A DNA stretch of 64,000 nucleotides from Gemmatimonadaceae bacterium (GTDB taxonomy: Bacteria; Gemmatimonadota; Gemmatimonadetes; Gemmatimonadales; Gemmatimonadaceae), in assembly GCA_025934775.1 (NCBI GenBank), contig JAICWO010000001.1:124001-188000 (forward strand). Direction: 5' to 3'. The translations under genes were made by a program, and so were the position numbers. The notes under the pieces were generated by a model. The model was not told the DNA's origin. It did not search any database and was given only the letters and a program-made list of their open reading frames with translations. Below, piece after piece: positions 1-7,298 of this stretch. Within the stretch, counting starts at the first letter, position 1, and each line of letters starts with the position of its first letter.

Positions 1-943
1 CGAGCGCCGCGCAGAGGCCGCAGCCGATGCACCGGTCGCGATCGACTTCGATCTCGAACCGGCGGCGCGGGTACACGCCGCCCGGCTGGTCGTAGAAGGC
101 GTCGATGTCCTCGAGCGCCTTGTGTGCGGCGCGATGGCCCTCCTGGATCGTGGCCGCGATGTTCGTGAAGCTGAGCCAATCCTCGGAGCAGCGCGGGCGA
201 ATCAGCACCATCGGCGGCCCTTGCCAGTTCGTCAGCGGGAACTGCTGCAGCGCGTGCATCATCGTCGTCGCCGCGCGCATGTAGATGTTCGCGAAGCCGA
301 GCGAGGCGGCGTCCTGGATCGGGCGCAGGTCGGTGCTGCCGACGTCGACGGCGATGACGAGATCGGCGTCGAGGGCGCCGATCGCGACCGGGAGGTTGTC
401 GATCACCCCGCCGTCGACGCACACGCGCTCGCCCACCTTCCCCGGCGGGAAATAGCCCGGCAGCGCGCACGACGCGTACACCGCGTCCTGCACGTAGACG
501 TTCTGCAACCCCGGCGAGCCCCAGATCACGGGCGAGCCGCGCTCCAGATCCACGGTGTTCACGAGCAGCGGCAGCGGCAGATCCGCGAACGTGCCCGCCG
601 GCACCACGGCGCGGCACAGGTCGCGCAGCGGCTCCTCGAGATAGATCGAGGGTGACCGCATGCGCTCCATGATCATTCCGAAATGATTGATTCTGAATAA
701 GTCGCGCCGCTTGAGCGACTCGGCGCGCGCGGCGAGTTGGTCGGGCGTGTACCCGCCGAGCCGCGCCGCGGCGAGGAGCGCCCCGATACTCGTGCCGGCG
801 TAGCGCGTCGGCACGATGCCGCGCTCCTCGAGCGCCTTCATGACGCCGATGTGCGCAAACCCCTTCATCCCGCCGCCGCCCAGGACGAGCGCGATGCGGC
901 GGTGAGAGGGGGGGGCGGAGGATGCCAAGCCGGAACGGGTCAT
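1..943 (-). CDS. Patatin-like phospholipase with C-terminal 4Fe-4S motif (3' end outside window)
   Basis: This gene is missing from the ORF track because it runs off the left edge; I translated 314 codons without a stop. Residues 22-31 (GGGGMKGFAH) are the patatin oxyanion-hole loop, Ser52 in GTSIG is the nucleophile, and Asp177 in VDGG completes the Ser-Asp dyad, so it should act as an acyl hydrolase on lipids of the RssA type. After the patatin domain the frame continues into VDRDRCIGCGLC (Cys305, 308, 311), a CxxCxxC 4Fe-4S ligand pattern. This suggests a ferredoxin-like tail, which is not usual for the family. The start ATG is the first in frame upstream of the domain. There is no signal peptide, so it is probably cytoplasmic. 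It stands alone and is followed upstream by a gene in the same orientation. The patatin call is strong; the role of the iron-sulfur tail is unknown. Confidence 0.9.
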   Translation of the reverse strand, partial: MTRSGLASSAPPSHRRIALVLGGGGMKGFAHIGVMKALEERGIVPTRYAGTSIGALLAAARLGGYTPDQLAARAESLKRRDLFRINHFGMIMERMRSPSIYLEEPLRDLCRAVVPAGTFADLPLPLLVNTVDLERGSPVIWGSPGLQNVYVQDAVYASCALPGYFPPGKVGERVCVDGGVIDNLPVAIGALDADLVIAVDVGSTDLRPIQDAASLGFANIYMRAATTMMHALQQFPLTNWQGPPMVLIRPRCSEDWLSFTNIAATIQEGHRAAHKALEDIDAFYDQPGGVYPRRRFEIEVDRDRCIGCGLCAAL

Positions 944-1001
944 GTCACACGGAGTATCGGTACGCTGATCGCTTGTTCATACACCATGGAGTGGGCCGCG
1001 G

Positions 1002-1415
1002 TCACTGGAGATAGTCGTACAATCCGAGCAGGCCGACCACCGCCCCGCCGACCATGATCACCGTGCCGGGCGTGCCGCCGATGATCGCTCCGGCGATGAG
1101 AGCCGCGACGCCGACCACCATCATCGCCCGCGCCTGCCCGAGATTGGCGCGCGTCGCCATCGCCGGATGGGCCGTCTTGGCCGCGGTACGCGCGTGCACG
1201 CCCGCTTGCATCCCGGTGATCGTCGCGCCCGACAGGGCGGACGGCGCGGGTGTGCGCTCGATCACCATCGACGGAGCCGCCGGAGCGTCAGGCGCGCTGC
1301 CGCGGCTGATCGCGGCGCTCGTATCGAGTGTCGCCGTCGCCGAGAGCTGCGCGTGGACGGGGGCCGCGACGGCCATGGAAAGGCACACCGCGAGCAAACG
1401 AACTGGTAGACGCAT
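1002..1415 (-). CDS. Small secreted or membrane protein with C-terminal glycine-rich helix
   Basis: A 137-residue protein of unknown family. The track ORF begins at 1544, but the ATG at 1415 is preceded by a GAGGAG ribosome site and opens a clean signal peptide (MRLPVRLLAVCLSMAVAAPVHA, cleavage after AHA or nearby), so I use that start. The mature part is Ala/Thr-rich and low in complexity. The last 45 residues form one or two hydrophobic segments rich in Gly/Val/Ile, ending YDYLQ. No catalytic motif is visible. It lies between the patatin gene and a divergent permease gene. An inner-membrane or envelope location is likely; the function is unknown. Confidence 0.6.
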   Translation of the reverse strand: MRLPVRLLAVCLSMAVAAPVHAQLSATATLDTSAAISRGSAPDAPAAPSMVIERTPAPSALSGATITGMQAGVHARTAAKTAHPAMATRANLGQARAMMVVGVAALIAGAIIGGTPGTVIMVGGAVVGLLGLYDYLQ

Positions 1416-1589
1416 CACTGCTCCTCGTATGGGGGTGCCAACGCCTGCGAAAGAAACGCGCCAGAAAAATGCGCCGCCCCCCTCGCACTGAGTCAATGGT
1501 GGCGGACACACATCGTGCCGCCTAGTGTTACGCGTCGCTCTCACCCCTCACCTTCCGCTTCCGCACATGCTCCCGTCTCCCGCGCTCCG

Positions 1590-2909
1590 ATGACGCGCGA
1601 GCGCACCGACGGCTCGCTCGTTCGCGCGCTCGGCGTGTGGGGACTCGCCGCGAACATCGTCAACATCACGGTGGGCGGCGGGATCTTTCGCTTGCCGACC
1701 GCGGCGTACGAAGCGCTGGGCGGATCGGCGCCGATCGCGTACGTGGTCTGCGCGGTCGCGATGGGGCTCATCGTCATCTGCTTTGCCGAGGCCGGCAGCC
1801 GCGTGTCGCTCACCGGAGGGCTGTACGCGTACGTCGAAGTCGCGTTCGGCCCGTTCGTGGGCTTTCTCGCCGGGGTGATGCTCTGGGCGGGGATCACGGC
1901 CGCCACGGCCGCCGTCTCGTCGTTCTTCGCCGATGCACTCGTCGCGCTCGTGCCATCGCTCGCGGCAAGCGGCGCGCGGTCGGGATTGCTCATCGTGATT
2001 CTCGTCGCGTTGGCGCTGCTCAACATCGCCGGCGTGCGGGGCGCGAATCGGTTCAACGTCGTGATGACCGTCGCCAAGCTGCTGCCGCTGGTGCTGCTGA
2101 TCGTCGTCGGTGCATTCGCGGTGCACGGCGCGAATCTCTCGATCGGGCGCGCGCCGTCGGGCGGACAGCTCGCCCGCGCGTCCGCGGTGTTGATCTTCGC
2201 CTTTCTCGGCGTCGAATCGGCGCTGGTGCCGAGCGGGGAAGTGCGCGAGCCGTCTCGAACCGTGCCGCGCGCGATCTTCATCGCGATGCTCGCGGTGACG
2301 GTGCTCTACCTCGCCGTGCAGATCGTGACGCAAGGCGTGCTCGGGGGCGCGCTCGCCGGCCAGAAGACACCGCTCGCCGAGGCGGCGGCCGTCGTGATGG
2401 GCGGACCGGGGCGCACGCTCATTCTGGTCGGTTCCGTGGTGTCGATGTTCGGTTACGTGAGCGGGATGACGCTCGCGGTGCCGCGGATGCTGTTCGCGTT
2501 CGGGCGCGACGGATTCCTTCCGTCGACACTCGCCGCCGTCCACACGCGATTCAGGACGCCATGGATCGCGATCGCCGTCCAAACGGTGATCGTGATCGTG
2601 CTCGCCGTGTCCGGAAGCTTCGAGAAGCTCGCGATCATCGCGAACGGATCCATCCTGCTCGTCTACGCCGCCTGCTGCGCGGCGGTGCTGCAGCTCCGGC
2701 GCCGCGGCGTCAGCGAGAGCGGCGCGCCGTTCCGCGCGCCGATGGCGGGCGCGGTTCCGATTCTCGCGCTCGCGATCATCGCATGGTTGCTCACGAGCCT
2801 CTCGTTGGGTGAATGGAAGGCGTTGCTGGTGGTGCTCGTCATCGCCATCGCCGTGTACTTGGGGAGTATGCCGTCGCGCCGCGCGACGCGAGCCGCGGTG
2901 GGCGCATGA
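1590..2909 (+). CDS. APC-family amino acid permease
   Basis: This 439-residue polytopic protein has about 12 hydrophobic segments. Its N-terminal helix 1 contains the unwound glycine motif VGGGIF typical of APC-superfamily transporters (amino acid:proton symport or exchange). The track ORF starts at a GTG at 1515, but residues before Met26 are Ser/Pro-rich and unlike the family, so the ATG at 1590 is preferred. The stop overlaps the next start by 4 nt (ATGA), which implies translational coupling with the kynureninase-like enzyme. The transporter may therefore import that enzyme's substrate or export its product. Substrate specificity cannot be read from the sequence. Confidence 0.85.
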   Translation: MTRERTDGSLVRALGVWGLAANIVNITVGGGIFRLPTAAYEALGGSAPIAYVVCAVAMGLIVICFAEAGSRVSLTGGLYAYVEVAFGPFVGFLAGVMLWAGITAATAAVSSFFADALVALVPSLAASGARSGLLIVILVALALLNIAGVRGANRFNVVMTVAKLLPLVLLIVVGAFAVHGANLSIGRAPSGGQLARASAVLIFAFLGVESALVPSGEVREPSRTVPRAIFIAMLAVTVLYLAVQIVTQGVLGGALAGQKTPLAEAAAVVMGGPGRTLILVGSVVSMFGYVSGMTLAVPRMLFAFGRDGFLPSTLAAVHTRFRTPWIAIAVQTVIVIVLAVSGSFEKLAIIANGSILLVYAACCAAVLQLRRRGVSESGAPFRAPMAGAVPILALAIIAWLLTSLSLGEWKALLVVLVIAIAVYLGSMPSRRATRAAVGA

Positions 2910-4114
2910 CCGAGCACGCCACGCGGAACGACCCGCTCCTCACGTTCCGATCCGAGTTTCCAATCCTCGAACGATCGACGTATCTCGTCTCGAACTCGCT
3001 CGGCGCGATGCCGCGCGGCGTCCCCGACCGGCTCGCCGAGTACGTGGATCAGTGGGCGGAGCTCGGGGTGCGCGCGTGGGCGAATGGCTGGTGGGAAATG
3101 CCCGTTCGCGTCGGCGACGAGATCGCGCCGTTGATCGGCGCGGCGGCCGGCGAGATCGCGATGCTGCCCAACGTCACGATCGCGCAGACGTCGGTGTTGT
3201 CGGCGCTCGATTATTCGGCCGGCCGCGATACCATCGTCATGACGGAGCTGGATTTTCCGTCGGTGCGGTACGTGTACGACGGACTTGCGACGCGGCTCGG
3301 CGCGCGCGTCGTGGTCGTGTCGAGCGAGGACGGCATCGGCATCGATACGCAGCGCGTGCTCGACGCGATCGACGAGCGCACGCGCCTCGTCGCGATCTCG
3401 CACGTGCTCTTCCAATCGGCGTACATCATGGACGCCGCCGCGATCTGCGCGCGCGCGAAGGAGGTTGGCGCGCTCGTCTCGCTCGATGCGTTCCACTCGG
3501 TGGGCGTGATCCCCGTGGACGTGAAGGCGCTCGGGGTGGACTTTCTGAGCGGCGGCGTGTTGAAGTGGCTGTGCGGTGGACCCGGCGGCGCGTTTCTCTA
3601 TGTGTCGCCCGAGGCGAGCCGCGCGCTCGCACCGTCGTTCACCGGATGGCAGGCGCACGCGCACCCCTTTGCGTTCGCGCCGGAGATGGAGTACGCGGAG
3701 CACGCGTGGCGATGGCTCAACGGCACGCCGCCGATTCCGGCGCTGTTCGCGGCGATCGAGGGGCCGCGCATCGTGCGGCGCGCGGGCATCGACGCGATCC
3801 GCGCGAAGAGCATCCGCCAGACGACGCGCTTGATCGAGCTCGCCGACGCGCGCGGGCATCGCGTCACGGCGCCGCGCGACGCACGCGTCCGCGGCGGGAC
3901 GGTGGCGTTCGACGTTCCGCACGCGTATGGTGTCGCGCAGGCGCTGTTGGCAAACGGCGTGATCGTGGACTACCGGCCGAACGCCGGCATCCGGATCGGG
4001 CCGCACTTCTACACGACGGACGACGAGATCGAGCGTGCGGTCGGGTCGATCGACGACATTCTTCGGGACGAGACATGGCGCGCGTACGAGCACACGAGGA
4101 GCACGGTTACGTGA
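2906..4114 (+). CDS. Class V aminotransferase fold enzyme, kynureninase-like
   Basis: A 402-residue PLP enzyme of fold type I. Asp194 in LDAFHSVG should bind the pyridine nitrogen, and Lys220 in GGVLKWLCGGPG should form the Schiff base; the KWLCGGPG context is typical of kynureninase-like proteins. Kynureninase cleaves kynurenine to anthranilate and alanine, but related enzymes (isopenicillin-N epimerase, cysteine lyases) share this signature, so the exact reaction is uncertain. The start ATG overlaps the permease stop, forming a two-gene unit for amino-acid uptake and breakdown. Length is close to the family norm. No signal peptide; cytoplasmic. Confidence 0.8.
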   Translation: MTEHATRNDPLLTFRSEFPILERSTYLVSNSLGAMPRGVPDRLAEYVDQWAELGVRAWANGWWEMPVRVGDEIAPLIGAAAGEIAMLPNVTIAQTSVLSALDYSAGRDTIVMTELDFPSVRYVYDGLATRLGARVVVVSSEDGIGIDTQRVLDAIDERTRLVAISHVLFQSAYIMDAAAICARAKEVGALVSLDAFHSVGVIPVDVKALGVDFLSGGVLKWLCGGPGGAFLYVSPEASRALAPSFTGWQAHAHPFAFAPEMEYAEHAWRWLNGTPPIPALFAAIEGPRIVRRAGIDAIRAKSIRQTTRLIELADARGHRVTAPRDARVRGGTVAFDVPHAYGVAQALLANGVIVDYRPNAGIRIGPHFYTTDDEIERAVGSIDDILRDETWRAYEHTRSTVT

Positions 4115-4131
4115 ATATGAATAATAATATC

Positions 4132-4241
4132 GTCATTCCGAGCGAGCGCAGCGAGTCGAGGAACCTGGGTTCGTCGACCAATGAACCGCCACGCGCCCGG
4201 ATTCCTCGACTCCCTCGCTGCGCTCGGTCGCTCGGAATGAC
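4132..4241. repeat. Palindromic SERSESR-type repeat, copy 1
   Basis: Two arms of about 40 bp form an inverted repeat: GTCATTCCGAGCGAGCGCAG on the left and its approximate complement ending CTCGGAATGAC on the right, with a 25-bp loop. Translated on the plus strand the left arm reads IPSERSESRNL. The right arm contains the ATG used as the start of the following gene. Related sequence recurs at 53.3-53.55 kb, so this is a dispersed family. Confidence 0.85.
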
Positions 4242-5124
4242 AGCCGCGTGTCTGCTCGGCTTGACGCTGCCGCTCGCGCGACCCGCCCGCGCCCAGACGT
4301 TCACCCGCGCCGATACCGCGGCGCTGCACAAAACCCTCGACGCCATCGCCGCCGCCCATCACGGGGTGCTCGGCTACTCGGTGCTCAACCTCGATACCGG
4401 CGAGCGCATGTCGCTGCGCGGCGACGAGACGTTCCCGACCGCGAGCCTGATCAAGGTCCCGATCCTCGTCACGCTCTACGATCTCGCGCAGAAAAACATG
4501 CTCTCGCTCGACGATCCGCTGACCGTGCTCAAGATCGATCAGGTGCCCGGGAGCGGCGTACTCCAGTTCATGCATCCCGGCATGTCGTTGAGCGTGCACG
4601 ATGCCGCCGCGCTGATGATCATCCTCAGCGACAACACCGCGACGAACCTGCTGCTCGACCGGATCATCATCCGCCGCGTGTGGGAGAAAATGGAAGCGCT
4701 CGGTCTGCCGCACACCAAGGTGCACTCGAAGACCTTTCTCCGAATCTCGAGCGTCGCCATGGACAGCTCGGCGAAGTACGGGCTCGGCGTGAGCACGCCG
4801 AACGAGATGGCGCACCTCTTCGCGCTGCTCGCCGGCGGGCAAGCCGTGAATCCCGCGGCGGACTCGGCCATGCTCGCCATTCTCGCGGACAACGCCGACA
4901 TGGACTCGATGCAGCGCACGATCGATGGCATGAGCGTGCCGCACAAGACCGGCGCCACCGATTCGGTGCGCACGGAATGCGCGCTGTTCCGCTTGCAATC
5001 GCGCGTCGTGGCGTGCGGATTCACGAAGGCCAATCAGGACACGCGCTGGGTGGTCGACAACGAGGCGCAAGTCTCGCTCGGAAAAATCGGCGCCGCGGTC
5101 GTCGCCGCGTGGCCGAAGAAGTAG
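4237..5124 (+). CDS. Class A beta-lactamase-fold serine hydrolase, exported
   Basis: A 295-residue protein with the serine beta-lactamase/PBP motifs in order: Ser70-x-x-Lys73 (SLIK), Ser131-Asp-Asn (SDN) and Lys237-Thr-Gly (KTG). The region between SDN and KTG lacks the Glu of the omega loop (the E166 position) that class A enzymes use for deacylation, so efficient beta-lactamase activity is doubtful; a peptidase or penicillin-binding role is possible. The ATG at 4237 gives a signal-like LLGLTLPLARPARAQ but lies inside the palindromic repeat and has no Shine-Dalgarno. An in-frame ATG at 4117 would translate the whole repeat and add the positive charges a signal peptide needs. The start is therefore uncertain. 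Periplasmic or surface location inferred. Confidence 0.75.
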   Translation: MTAACLLGLTLPLARPARAQTFTRADTAALHKTLDAIAAAHHGVLGYSVLNLDTGERMSLRGDETFPTASLIKVPILVTLYDLAQKNMLSLDDPLTVLKIDQVPGSGVLQFMHPGMSLSVHDAAALMIILSDNTATNLLLDRIIIRRVWEKMEALGLPHTKVHSKTFLRISSVAMDSSAKYGLGVSTPNEMAHLFALLAGGQAVNPAADSAMLAILADNADMDSMQRTIDGMSVPHKTGATDSVRTECALFRLQSRVVACGFTKANQDTRWVVDNEAQVSLGKIGAAVVAAWPKK

Positions 5125-5175
5125 CGCGTCGGTGGTACAGGCTATGCCCTTCCTCCGCGCAGGAGGGGACTTATC

Positions 5176-5583
5176 GTGTCGCTACGTTGCTTGCTCGTGC
5201 TCGCGCTGGTCGCGAGCCTGCCGGGTACCGCCGCCGCGCAATTCACCACTTTCATTCCGCCGCAGACCAAAGTCGCTGATTCGGTGAAGGCGGCCGTCGC
5301 GACGCAGCAGAAGGTGCAGCAGGACAGCATTGCGCAGGCGCAGCTCACGAACATGAAGACGTGGGTCGACTCGGCCGCCGGCGTGACGCCGCCGACCACG
5401 GCCGATTCCGTCGCGAACGCGATCGCCGCGACGAACAGCGCCGACACGGGCGCGTTCCGAAACGGCATGCGCGCGCCCGAGACCGCGAGCGATCTGCCGC
5501 TGCTGGTCGTGATCGGCATCGCCGCGCTCGGACTCGGGACGCTCCTGCTCGGCGGCAGCCGTGCGCCGCGCACACGTGCGTAG
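5176..5583 (+). CDS. Putative sortase substrate, small membrane-anchored protein
   Basis: A 135-residue protein starting with GTG behind a strong AGGAGGGG ribosome site. It has an N-terminal signal peptide ending TAAAQ, a Gln/Asp/Ser/Thr-rich extracytoplasmic middle with helical character, and a C-terminus that reads APETA, then a 20-residue hydrophobic helix (LPLLVVIGIAALGLG), then a basic tail (SRAPRTRA). That order (LPxTA-like pentapeptide, hydrophobic span, positive tail) matches a sortase sorting signal. Its end overlaps the start of the sortase gene by about 23 nt. A substrate or accessory role for that sortase is inferred; no family was recognised. Confidence 0.6.
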   Translation: MSLRCLLVLALVASLPGTAAAQFTTFIPPQTKVADSVKAAVATQQKVQQDSIAQAQLTNMKTWVDSAAGVTPPTTADSVANAIAATNSADTGAFRNGMRAPETASDLPLLVVIGIAALGLGTLLLGGSRAPRTRA

Positions 5584-6178
5584 AGCCGTCGGCCTCGCGC
5601 TCTACGTGGGCGGCGGGTTGATGCTCTCGTTCGCCGTCGGGCGGTACGGCGTGGGCGTCGTGCGCGCCGACGAGGCGCGCGCGGCATGGAACGATGCTGA
5701 AGCGCAGGAAGCTGTCGCGCTCGCGCGTTCGGTCGCGCTGCCCCGCGACCGGCGCGAGCCGCTCGTGGACGGCGCACCCGTCGCGCGCCTCGTGATCCCG
5801 AAGCTCGACTTCGACGCGATCGTGCTCGAGGGCGTGGACGGCGACGACCTGAACGCCGGCCCGGGGCACCTGCCCGGCAGCGCATTCCCCGGCGAGCCGG
5901 GCAACGCGATCATCTCCGCGCATCGCGATCGCCACTTCAATCATCTCGATGCGCTCGAGGTCGGCGACACGCTGTTCACGGAATCCGGCGCGCGGCGAAA
6001 CGCGTGGGTCGTGGTGTCGACGCGCGTGCTCGACAAGAACGCGCCGGCGCTGTTCCACATGAAGGACGCGACGCTCACGCTGACGACGTGCTGGCCGATA
6101 CGGTACCTCGGGCCGGCGCCGGATCGGTTGATCGTGACGGCGAAACCGATCGGCGGCCGGTCGACGCCGCGGGCGTAG
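5561..6178 (+). CDS. Class D/E-like sortase
   Basis: A 205-residue single-pass membrane protein: N-terminal hydrophobic segment (about residues 9-30), then a sortase domain. The catalytic His lies in ISAHRD, the Cys in TLTTCWP and the Arg probably in the following APDRLIV stretch, giving the His-Cys-Arg triad of transpeptidases that cut LPxTG-like signals. TLTTC is typical of class D/E enzymes. GTG starts at 5561 or 5576 are both possible; either overlaps the preceding gene. Paired with the small protein upstream it should attach that protein to an amine acceptor at the cell surface, which is unusual in a two-membrane bacterium. Confidence 0.85.
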   Translation: MRRAHVRRAVGLALYVGGGLMLSFAVGRYGVGVVRADEARAAWNDAEAQEAVALARSVALPRDRREPLVDGAPVARLVIPKLDFDAIVLEGVDGDDLNAGPGHLPGSAFPGEPGNAIISAHRDRHFNHLDALEVGDTLFTESGARRNAWVVVSTRVLDKNAPALFHMKDATLTLTTCWPIRYLGPAPDRLIVTAKPIGGRSTPRA

Positions 6179-6182
6179 CGTC

Positions 6183-6245
6183 GTCTCGCTTCTCGCTTCT
6201 CGCTTCTCGCTTCTCGCTTCTCGCTTCTCGCGTCTCGAGAGCCGA
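6183..6245. repeat. Heptanucleotide tandem repeat (CTTCTCG)n
   Basis: Six to seven near-perfect copies of a 7-bp unit (CGCTTCT / CTTCTCG) lie right after the sortase stop, followed by a short palindromic stretch CGTCTCGAGAGCCGAGAC. The spacer ends just before psuG. The copy number is likely to be unstable. Confidence 0.85.
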
Positions 6246-6270
6246 GACCTGGTCCGGTACATTTCCATTC

Positions 6271-7182
6271 GTGCCCCCCATCCGCCTCCTCCCCGCCCTC
6301 GAATCCGCTGTTCGCGACCACCGGCCCGTTGTCGCGCTCGAGAGCTCGGTGCTCGCGCAGGGACTTCCGATTCCGCAGAACCGCGAAGCCGCGATTGGCA
6401 TGACGAACGCGGTCGCGCGGGCTGGCGCACTGCCGGCGATCACCGCGGTCGTGGCGGGGACGCCGGCGGTCGGGCTCACCGACGACGAGCTGGAGCGATT
6501 CCTTCGGCGTGAGGGCGTGCGCAAAGTCTCGGCGCGCGATCTTCCGGCGGCGGTGCTGAAGCGCGCGGACGGCGCGACGACCGTGGCCGCTTCAATCGCG
6601 CTCGCGTCGGCCGTCGGTATCACAGTCTTCGCGACCGGCGGCATTGGCGGCGTACACCGCGACGCTCCGTACGACGAGTCGGCGGATCTCGCCGAGCTCG
6701 CGCGCACGCCGATGATCGTGGTGTGCGCGGGCGCGAAGTCGATCCTCGATCTCCGCGCCACGTGGGAGCGGCTCGAGAGCATGGGCGTGCCGGTCGTCGG
6801 CTACCGGACCGACGAGCTGCCGGGATTTTTCTCGGCCGAAACGGGCATCAAGCTCGATTGCCGAGTGGACGACGTAGCGGAGATCGTTGGGCTGTACCGG
6901 GCTCACCGCGCGCTCGGCCGAATGCAGTCGATCGTGGTGGTGCAAGCACCGCCGGCGGAGCACGCGCTCGCGCGCGAGCGGGTCGAGTCGGCGGTGGCGC
7001 GGGCCCAAATGGATGCGCGGCGCGACGGCATTACGGGCGCCGCGGTGACCCCGTATTTGCTCGCCGCCGTAACTCGTTTGACGGACGGAAGTTCGCTCGC
7101 GGCAAACCTGGCGCTGCTGGAGCGGAACGCGGCGCTCGCGGGAGAGATTGCAACAATGTATTCCCGCGCGGAAACGCGCTAG
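6271..7182 (+). CDS. psuG: Pseudouridine-5'-phosphate glycosidase
   Basis: A 303-residue protein with continuous similarity to PsuG, which reversibly cleaves pseudouridine 5'-phosphate to uracil and ribose 5-phosphate during RNA-nucleoside salvage. Recognisable stretches are ALESSVLAQGLPIPQN near the N-terminus, the ATGGIGGVHRDA glycine loop near residue 130, and GAAVTPYLL near the C-terminus. The track ORF begins far upstream; the GTG at 6271 gives the normal family length and start. The usual partner kinase psuK is not adjacent, so phosphorylation must come from another locus. Cytoplasmic. Confidence 0.93.
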   Translation: MPPIRLLPALESAVRDHRPVVALESSVLAQGLPIPQNREAAIGMTNAVARAGALPAITAVVAGTPAVGLTDDELERFLRREGVRKVSARDLPAAVLKRADGATTVAASIALASAVGITVFATGGIGGVHRDAPYDESADLAELARTPMIVVCAGAKSILDLRATWERLESMGVPVVGYRTDELPGFFSAETGIKLDCRVDDVAEIVGLYRAHRALGRMQSIVVVQAPPAEHALARERVESAVARAQMDARRDGITGAAVTPYLLAAVTRLTDGSSLAANLALLERNAALAGEIATMYSRAETR

Positions 7183-7234
7183 CGCGGCGGCGCGATACTA
7201 CCCGGTGAGATCACAGAACAACAACAATTCGGCA

Positions 7235-7264
7235 TTGAACTTCGCCGTGTCGTGATGGTATCAT
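7235..7264 (+). promoter_or_regulatory. Sigma70-like promoter for the TPR gene pair
   Basis: TTGAAC (7235-7240) and TATCAT (7259-7264) are separated by 18 bp, about 35 nt upstream of the ATG at 7299. Inferred from sequence only. Confidence 0.55.
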
Positions 7265-7298
7265 AGGCATACCCTCATGAGCTGGAGGCTTGCTGACG

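Noticed and set aside
2809-5124. 771-residue ORF joining a frame antiparallel in meaning to the kynureninase-like gene with the serine hydrolase
   Set aside because: Only its C-terminal 295 residues are protein-like; the first part is an out-of-frame shadow of the gene at 2906-4114.
4237-5124. Antibiotic resistance beta-lactamase
   Set aside because: The deacylating Glu is not visible and there is no mobile or resistance context, so I keep only the fold-level call.
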